From Methanomicrobiales archaeon (lineage in GTDB: Archaea > Halobacteriota > Methanomicrobia > Methanomicrobiales > JACTUA01), in assembly GCA_028678965.1 (NCBI GenBank), contig JAJRCM010000005.1:1-14756 (forward strand): a stretch of DNA of 14,756 nucleotides, given 5' to 3'. This document shows positions 6,285 through 14,756 of the stretch, piece after piece. Positions within the stretch are counted from its first letter, which is position 1. Each line of letters starts with the position of its first letter. The notes under the pieces were generated by a model. It was not told the origin of the DNA. It ran no database searches and saw only the letters and a list, made by a program, of their open reading frames with translations. The translations under genes and the position numbers were made by a program.

Positions 6285-6317
6285 TTCTATATGATGTAGC
6301 GTGCAGATCACTAATAG
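6285..6317. promoter_or_regulatory. Compact divergent promoter between pth2 and the reductase gene
   Basis: Both genes must be expressed from these 33 bases or from promoters inside the opposite gene. CTATAT at 6287-6292 is centred about 28 bases before the reductase ATG, the ideal distance for a leaderless archaeal promoter. On the minus strand CTATTAG at 6311-6317 is about 30 bases before the pth2 ATG, a weaker TATA candidate. Each element would sit at the other gene's start site. Confidence 0.45.
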
Positions 6318-7463
6318 ATGTACGATGTCGTGGTGGTGGGGGCCGGCCCCTGCGGCACCGCAGCCGCACGGCGGTGTGCTGAGATGGGGCTGTCCACTCT
6401 CTGCCTCGAGGAGCACGGGACCATCGGTCACCCGGTCCAGTGCGCAGGGTTGCTCAGTATCGCCGCATGGGAAGGGTGCCGGGTGGGCCGGAAACCCATT
6501 CTGCACCAGGTGCGGGGAGCGAGGATCATGGCGTCTGATGGTACAGGTTTCTCATTCGATGCCGGCACCACCAAGGCATATGTGGTCGATCGCGGAGCCC
6601 TTGATCGTGAGATGGCGGGCAGCGCAGTTACCGCAGGGGCGGAACTGCAGCTGAAGACGTATGTCAGGTCAATCGAGGACACGACACTCAGAACCGTAGG
6701 CATGAACGGATATAGAGAGGTGTCGGGACGTATTTTCATCGCTGCAGATGGGGTGAGGAGCGGAATTGCCCGTATGCTGGGGATGGGACGGAGCCCGGTG
6801 GTACTTGCCGGTATCCAGGCAGAGATTGTCCACGATGTCAATCCTGACCTGGTAGAAGTGCACCCTCATGCCTCTCCTGATTTTTTCGGCTGGGTGATTC
6901 CGATAGGAAAGAATCGTGCACGGGTGGGACTTTGTGGAGGACAGCAGGTGCGGGAGCGGTTCACCACCTTTCTTCAGCACTTCGGTACTGCATGTACCGA
7001 TCTGGTCACTGGGGCACTACCTCTCGGTGTAATGCCACGTACCTACGGGAGACGGACACTGTTCGTGGGAGATGCCGCTGGCCTTGTGAAACCCACGTCT
7101 GGTGGGGGGATCTATACCGGGGTGAGATCAGCAATGCATGCAGCTGAGGTTGCCGCCATTTGCTGTGAGACAGGAAGGTTCGATGATGAGGCGCTCGCTG
7201 AGTACGAATGCCGCTGGCGTGCCGATATCGGCAGGGAGCTAGCGCTCGGGTTTCGGCTCTTCCAGTTGCGTCGGACATTGACGGTAAAGGAAGTTGACAT
7301 CATCCTGCAGACGTTCCAGAATCCCGATATGGTGGCAACCATCCTCCAGTGGGGGGATATGGATCGTCCCAGCAAGCTGGTCATGCAGCTTATAAAAAAA
7401 CCGGAGATACTTCGTATTTTGCACATACTTTTTCGTTCTGGTGTACGTCAAATTCTTAAATAA
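6318..7463 (+). CDS. Geranylgeranyl reductase family FAD-dependent oxidoreductase
   Basis: Probably digeranylgeranylglycerophospholipid reductase, which saturates the isoprenoid chains of archaeal ether lipids; related members reduce other polyprenyl compounds. The protein is 381 residues. The N-terminal FAD-binding Rossmann motif is VVVGAGPCG (5-13). HPVQCAGL (38-45) holds the conserved cysteine Cys42 near the flavin. AADGVRS (142-148) is the second nucleotide-binding stretch, FFGWVIP (189-195) corresponds to the family's YxWxFP substrate-pocket motif, and GDAAGLVKPTSGGGIYTG (251-268) is the hallmark FAD/ribityl motif. The ATG at 6318 gives the canonical MYDVVVVGAG start with a TATA-like element at leaderless distance and no ribosome binding site. 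Hand-counted stretches at the start of the gene are about two-thirds G+C, richer than the following transporter genes. The exact substrate is not decided by sequence alone. Confidence 0.88.
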   Translation: MYDVVVVGAGPCGTAAARRCAEMGLSTLCLEEHGTIGHPVQCAGLLSIAAWEGCRVGRKPILHQVRGARIMASDGTGFSFDAGTTKAYVVDRGALDREMAGSAVTAGAELQLKTYVRSIEDTTLRTVGMNGYREVSGRIFIAADGVRSGIARMLGMGRSPVVLAGIQAEIVHDVNPDLVEVHPHASPDFFGWVIPIGKNRARVGLCGGQQVRERFTTFLQHFGTACTDLVTGALPLGVMPRTYGRRTLFVGDAAGLVKPTSGGGIYTGVRSAMHAAEVAAICCETGRFDDEALAEYECRWRADIGRELALGFRLFQLRRTLTVKEVDIILQTFQNPDMVATILQWGDMDRPSKLVMQLIKKPEILRILHILFRSGVRQILK

Positions 7464-7464
7464 T

Positions 7465-7474
7465 AATTTATTTA
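7465..7474 (+). promoter_or_regulatory. Candidate TATA box for the cbiMOQ operon
   Basis: The AT-rich AATTTATTTA begins two bases after the reductase stop. It would place transcription start near 7497, leaving a leader of about 25 bases containing the ribosome binding site of cbiM. Confidence 0.4.
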
Positions 7475-7483
7475 AACTACCAA

Positions 7484-7511
7484 GTGTTACAAAATATTAA
7501 AAAAGTAATAA
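7484..7511 (+). promoter_or_regulatory. Operator-like inverted repeat before cbiM
   Basis: GTGTTAC (7484-7490) and GTAATAA (7505-7511) form an imperfect inverted repeat with a 14-base spacer; TTAC and GTAA match exactly and five of seven positions pair. It lies between the TATA-like element and the cbiM ribosome binding site, where a repressor would block initiation. The arrangement resembles operators of NikR-type metal regulators, from memory and not verified. The region is AT-rich, so a chance match is possible. Confidence 0.35.
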
Positions 7512-7516
7512 AGGTG
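7511..7516 (+). promoter_or_regulatory. Ribosome binding site deciding the cbiM start
   Basis: AAGGTG ends five bases before the ATG at 7522. This supports that ATG over the in-frame GTG at 7516, which is part of the site, and the ATG at 7519, which is only two bases away. Confidence 0.55.
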
Positions 7517-7521
7517 TGATG

Positions 7522-8523
7522 ATGCATATTCCTGATGCATTTCTTCCATTGACTCACGGGCTGGTCTATTGGATCATTGCCCTTGTCTTCATTGTACTTG
7601 CTCTCCGTTGGGCAAAGAGTGAGATGAGCGACGAAAAAGTACCGCTTGTCGCGGTGCTTGCCGCAGGAATATTTACGATACAGACCCTGAATATGGCATT
7701 GCCTATCTCGATTGTCCCGGGTGGCGTCAGCGGGCATGTAGTCGGAGCAGCTCTTGCCGCAATAGTCCTGGGATCCCCGTATGCTGCAGTTTTTATTATG
7801 GCAATGGTTCTCGCCGTCCAGGCAATCATTTTCGGTGATGGTGGAATCACGGTCATGGGAGCCAATTTTATCAACATGGGGGTTCTTGGTGGATTTTTTG
7901 GGTTCTACACCTACCGATCCCTCCATAATCTCATCAACAACCAGTTCGCTTCTGCCCTCATTGCAGGGTGGGTATCTCTTTTCATTCCAGCTATTGCCTG
8001 CGCTCTGGAACTGGCTATTGCAGGAACATTTCCGTTAACTATCGGGCTGATTACTATGGGGGTATACCATGCTATTATCGGCATAATCGAGGGTGGAGCC
8101 ACCGCATTTGCTCTTTCGTTGATTACCACTGCCCGACCAGATATCATGTATCATTCAACCTCAATCATGAAGAGAAAGAAGAGAGATGCAGCCATACTAG
8201 CAGGCATTATTATCGCTCTTGGTATCGCCATCGCCGCGCCATTTGCCGCTTCAACCTATCCCGATGGACTGGAAAGTGCATTTTATGGGATTTATGGGGC
8301 AAAAGATTTTCAGAGCCCAGTAATCGAAGACACCATGGCAGCAACCGCAGAACAGGCAGTCATTGAGAAGACGGGAAATGAGTTTTCATGGACTGCCCCC
8401 TTCCAGGACTATCAAATTCCTGGCTTCGATAAAATGGGAGAGGTGGGGGCAATTGTCATCGGATTGCTCTCAATTGTTCTCGTCGGTTACGGGGTAACGA
8501 AAATGATTGCCCGCCAGAAATAA
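7522..8523 (+). CDS. cbiM: Cobalt/nickel ECF transporter substrate-binding subunit CbiM with PDGLE/CbiN-like C-terminus
   Basis: Metal-specific membrane component (S unit) of an energy-coupling-factor importer for Co2+ or Ni2+. The protein is 333 residues. In CbiM/NikM structures the metal is held by the free N-terminal Met1-His2 and an internal histidine; here the mature start is Met-His-Ile-Pro-Asp and the internal histidine is His72 in PGGVSGHVVG. I chose the third of three consecutive start codons because His must be residue 2. Six or seven hydrophobic segments fill residues 14 to about 205. After a basic loop (KRKKR near 216-220) comes another segment, the motif PDGLESAF, an external loop of about 70 residues and a final transmembrane helix, as in CbiM proteins joined to a CbiN-like PDGLE region. 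Sequence alone does not separate cobalt from nickel. First gene of the cbiMOQ operon. Confidence 0.92.
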   Translation: MHIPDAFLPLTHGLVYWIIALVFIVLALRWAKSEMSDEKVPLVAVLAAGIFTIQTLNMALPISIVPGGVSGHVVGAALAAIVLGSPYAAVFIMAMVLAVQAIIFGDGGITVMGANFINMGVLGGFFGFYTYRSLHNLINNQFASALIAGWVSLFIPAIACALELAIAGTFPLTIGLITMGVYHAIIGIIEGGATAFALSLITTARPDIMYHSTSIMKRKKRDAAILAGIIIALGIAIAAPFAASTYPDGLESAFYGIYGAKDFQSPVIEDTMAATAEQAVIEKTGNEFSWTAPFQDYQIPGFDKMGEVGAIVIGLLSIVLVGYGVTKMIARQK

Positions 8524-8568
8524 ACAACTTTTTCATGATCCTCACGAAATCCTGATGAGCACTGAACC

Positions 8569-9414
8569 ATGCACCTGATTGAAACTCGCGATCTCACCTT
8601 TACTTACCCCGGTAACGTCACCGCACTTCACCATATCAATTTTATCGCACCACGGAATGCCCGCATTGCCGTCATTGGATCCAATGGTGCGGGTAAAAGC
8701 ACCCTCTTCAAGTGTTTTAACGGGATTTTTATGCCCACATCCGGGACAGTGTTAGTACGGGGGGAACCAATCACCCGCGAGAATATTCGCGAGGTTCGTA
8801 AATTTGTCGGTATCGTCTTTCAGAATGCGGATGACCAGATTTTTTCGCCCACGGTTGAACAGGATGTGGCGTTTGGTCCCACCAACCTTGGTCTTGATCC
8901 CGAAACAATCCACCACCGGGTTCATGAGGCTATGCGCCTTGTTGGCATTGAGGATATCTCACACCGTGTTCCCCATCATTTAAGCAGTGGTGAAAAGAAA
9001 CGGGTCGCTATTGCCGGCATCATTGCCATGGAACCCGAAGTCCTAGTCCTCGATGAACCCACTGCAGGACTTGATCCCCAGGGAGTCAGGGACCTCATGG
9101 CAATCATCAACTCGCTCTCTAAACAATACGGGATGACCATTATCTTCTCCACCCATGATGTGTCCCTCGTGCCGGAAGTTGCTGAATACATATACGTCAT
9201 GAATCGTGGTCGTTTTGTTGCTCAAGGTACTATCAGCGAGATCTTCCTGCAATCAGAGATGCTCCAATCGGTCAGGCTTGATGTCCCTGTTTTACCAAAA
9301 TTAATCCGAAATCTCCAGAAAAAAAATATTCCATTACCGATGGCCTATACCTTTGAAGATGCTGAACGGGTGTTTACCGAGACATACCAGGAATCAATTC
9401 GCCATGATAGATGA
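8569..9414 (+). CDS. cbiO: Cobalt/nickel ECF transporter ATP-binding protein CbiO
   Basis: ATPase of the ECF importer, working as a dimer on the cytoplasmic face to drive metal uptake through CbiM and CbiQ. The protein is 281 residues with a complete set of ABC motifs: Walker A GSNGAGKST (37-45), Q-loop FQNADDQ (84-90), signature LSSGE (138-142), Walker B ending in LVLDEPT (159-165) with catalytic Glu163, D-loop GLDP (167-170) and switch His196 in STHD. The N-terminal MHLIETRDLTFTYPG is typical of CbiO. The FQNADDQIFSPTVEQDVAFGP stretch (84-104) is characteristic of ECF ATPases. It follows cbiM after 45 bases with no strong ribosome binding site and overlaps cbiQ by 11 bases. The gene order M-O-Q differs from the common M-N-Q-O. 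Confidence 0.95.
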   Translation: MHLIETRDLTFTYPGNVTALHHINFIAPRNARIAVIGSNGAGKSTLFKCFNGIFMPTSGTVLVRGEPITRENIREVRKFVGIVFQNADDQIFSPTVEQDVAFGPTNLGLDPETIHHRVHEAMRLVGIEDISHRVPHHLSSGEKKRVAIAGIIAMEPEVLVLDEPTAGLDPQGVRDLMAIINSLSKQYGMTIIFSTHDVSLVPEVAEYIYVMNRGRFVAQGTISEIFLQSEMLQSVRLDVPVLPKLIRNLQKKNIPLPMAYTFEDAERVFTETYQESIRHDR

Positions 9415-10228
9415 AGTTTTTTACATTGAGAAGTCAGCTTACTGCAAGAGTTACATTCATTCACTCGATGCCCGAGTGAAGATCATCTCTGCGTTTTCCC
9501 TTATTATTGTCACCGTTGCGCTCCCATACTCGACCGCGGTCTTTTTCGTTGGCGGATTTTTTTTATTGTTTCTCGCATCTCTCTGGGCACTATCCCACCT
9601 GTCTCCTCTTATTTTCCTGAAACGACTGGCGGCCATCCTGCCATTCGGGCTTTGTATTATTTTTTTCCAGATTTTTCTCACAAACCGTTACTATTCCACC
9701 TTCCATATCATCGCACACCTTCCCTTCGGCATCCACATCTATACGGAATCAATCGAATTCGCAGGGATTCTGCTGATGAAATTCATAGTCTGCGTGTCGG
9801 TGATCATCTTTCTCTCATCTACCACCAAACTTCAGGAGATGCTGGACGGAGCAAAACAACTTGGATTACCCTCTGATTTTGTCATGGCTCTGGGCATGAT
9901 GGTCCGTTACCTGTTTGTATTTGGGTATACCTACCGAAAGATCAACGAAACATTCAAAACGAAATGCTTCGATCCTTTTGATAATCAGCTGTCCTATCAC
10001 TATCGTCTTCGCCAGATTGGGTACACCATTGGAACCCTGTTCCTCCGTTCCTATGAGCAGGGTGAGAGAACCTATCTCGCCATGCTATGCAGAGGGTATG
10101 ACCGGCACTCAGATATCTATGTACGACAGAAGAATCTTAGTAGGAGAGATTGGGTATTCCTGATCCTTTCTCTTACTTTCTTCATCATCATTCCTATTGT
10201 GGTATACATTGGTGGCATCCTTCCCTGA
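9404..10228 (+). CDS. cbiQ: Cobalt/nickel ECF transporter transmembrane subunit CbiQ
   Basis: T component of the ECF importer, which couples ATP hydrolysis by CbiO to movement of CbiM. The protein is 274 residues from the ATG at 9404. The N-terminal family pattern HSLDARVKI is at 19-27, transmembrane segments lie at about 28-62, 77-92, 118-138, 160-176 and 250-272, and the cytoplasmic coupling stretch EQGERTYLAMLCRGYD (218-233) holds the Arg-Gly pair used to contact the ATPase; the usual Ala-Arg-Gly reads Cys-Arg-Gly. The frame is open upstream to 9353, but the family N-terminus fixes the start at 9404, giving an 11-base overlap with cbiO and so translational coupling. It ends the operon; a T6 run follows the stop. 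Confidence 0.93.
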   Translation: MIDEVFYIEKSAYCKSYIHSLDARVKIISAFSLIIVTVALPYSTAVFFVGGFFLLFLASLWALSHLSPLIFLKRLAAILPFGLCIIFFQIFLTNRYYSTFHIIAHLPFGIHIYTESIEFAGILLMKFIVCVSVIIFLSSTTKLQEMLDGAKQLGLPSDFVMALGMMVRYLFVFGYTYRKINETFKTKCFDPFDNQLSYHYRLRQIGYTIGTLFLRSYEQGERTYLAMLCRGYDRHSDIYVRQKNLSRRDWVFLILSLTFFIIIPIVVYIGGILP

Positions 10229-10236
10229 CCGTCATC

Positions 10237-10242
10237 TTTTTT
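10237..10242 (+). terminator. Candidate poly-T terminator after cbiQ
   Basis: A run of six T begins nine bases after the cbiQ stop, as expected for a weak archaeal intrinsic terminator. It lies only 25 bases before the next start codon, so some readthrough is likely. Confidence 0.3.
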
Positions 10243-10267
10243 AGATTACCTGACCACATTCGGTGTA

Positions 10268-10576
10268 ATGACGAGCAAGTTCGGGCATGGATTCATCACT
10301 AACCTTATCCTCCTCTCCAAGCACTTTGGCCTTCCTCCCTCCCAGGCTTTCTATGGTGCTGCCGATCACCTTGACGAGTTGGTGATGCCATCACAGTTTG
10401 CAGGCACAGAAGTGGAACGTTTACTCGAGCAGCTCCGCAAACGGGTGATCTGGCACCAGCCAGGTACGATGGATAAGGAAGATGCCAAAGAGGTGATCCG
10501 CACGCTCCACCTGCTCGCGGTGGCACTTGATCAAGAGCTGGGGATCAAAGATGCAGATATCGGACACTATGAGTAG
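10268..10576 (+). CDS. Small conserved-looking protein of unknown function
   Basis: I do not assign this 102-residue protein to a named family. It is acidic, predicted helical, soluble and free of membrane segments, signal peptide or cysteines. It opens MTSKFGHGFITNLILLSKHF, continues with the aromatic stretch QAFYGAADHLDEL (26-38), a helix rich in charged residues around 48-60, VIWHQPGTMDKEDAKEVI (60-77) and a final helix ending in acidic residues. No metal-site pattern stands out, though six histidines are spread through it. Codon use looks like its neighbours. The ATG at 10268 has only a GGTG two bases away, a poor ribosome binding site. It lies between the cbi operon and gyrB, 39 bases after cbiQ and 111 before gyrB. 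Its composition looks like a real protein rather than a chance frame, and no better frame overlaps it. Confidence 0.75.
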   Translation: MTSKFGHGFITNLILLSKHFGLPPSQAFYGAADHLDELVMPSQFAGTEVERLLEQLRKRVIWHQPGTMDKEDAKEVIRTLHLLAVALDQELGIKDADIGHYE

Positions 10577-10619
10577 GCCAGATTGTAAGAACGGGTCAGA
10601 TATAAGAGATCCCAGCACA

Positions 10620-10627
10620 AATATAAT
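10620..10627 (+). promoter_or_regulatory. Candidate TATA box for gyrBA
   Basis: AATATAAT would place initiation near 10650 and leave a leader of about 38 bases. A second AT-rich element, GATATAAG, lies at 10599-10606. Confidence 0.4.
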
Positions 10628-10632
10628 AGCCA

Positions 10633-14756
<4,124 letters not shown>

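Noticed and set aside
6301..6654. A 117-residue plus-strand frame overlapping the reductase start
   Set aside because: It is out of frame with the Rossmann motif of the reductase and is a by-product of high G+C.
9353..9403. Upstream extension of cbiQ to an earlier ATG
   Set aside because: The added residues are out-of-frame cbiO sequence, and the CbiQ family begins near the ATG at 9404.

Overview
The window looks like ordinary chromosome from a methanogenic euryarchaeon, most likely of the order Methanomicrobiales. The reasons are archaeal information-processing genes (transcription factor S, Pth2-type peptidyl-tRNA hydrolase, archaeal TruD), a geranylgeranyl reductase for ether lipids, the archaeal riboflavin/F420 reductase ArfC, an archaeosortase, a cobalt/nickel ECF transporter, and a bacterial-type DNA gyrase operon, which is usual in this branch of Euryarchaeota. 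The order-level placement is inference from gene content. No RNA genes, insertion sequences, CRISPR arrays or phage genes were seen.

Layout, left to right: (1) an AlkD-family DNA glycosylase (minus), then a 282-base non-coding gap. (2) Divergent tfs (minus) and artA (plus), separated by 139 bases holding a near-perfect 20-base palindrome. (3) A CDP-alcohol phosphatidyltransferase (minus), convergent with artA and divergent from arfC. (4) arfC and sppA (plus), overlapping by 14 bases. (5) truD and pth2 (minus), which overlap by 4 bases as a pth2-truD operon; truD and sppA share their stop region tail to tail. (6) A geranylgeranyl reductase gene (plus), only 33 bases from pth2 on the opposite strand. 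(7) A cobalt/nickel transporter operon in the order cbiM (carrying a PDGLE/CbiN-like tail), cbiO, cbiQ, preceded by a TATA-like element and an operator-like inverted repeat. (8) A small protein of unknown function. (9) gyrB and gyrA; gyrA starts at a TTG inside the end of gyrB, behind a strong ribosome binding site, and runs off the right edge.

Several genes concern the cell surface and lipids: ArtA (cleavage and lipid anchoring of PGF-CTERM proteins), a lipid headgroup transferase, SppA (membrane peptidase) and geranylgeranyl reductase (saturation of isoprenoid chains). In haloarchaea artA is genetically and functionally linked to a CDP-alcohol phosphatidyltransferase, PssA, so the artA/phosphatidyltransferase neighbourhood is the most suggestive combination here. 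Nothing in the window is clearly a new system. The points most worth following up are that pairing, the exact third catalytic residue of ArtA, the palindrome between tfs and artA, the operator-like repeat before cbiM, the compact pth2/reductase promoter, the unknown gene before gyrB, and alanine at the quinolone-contact position of GyrA.
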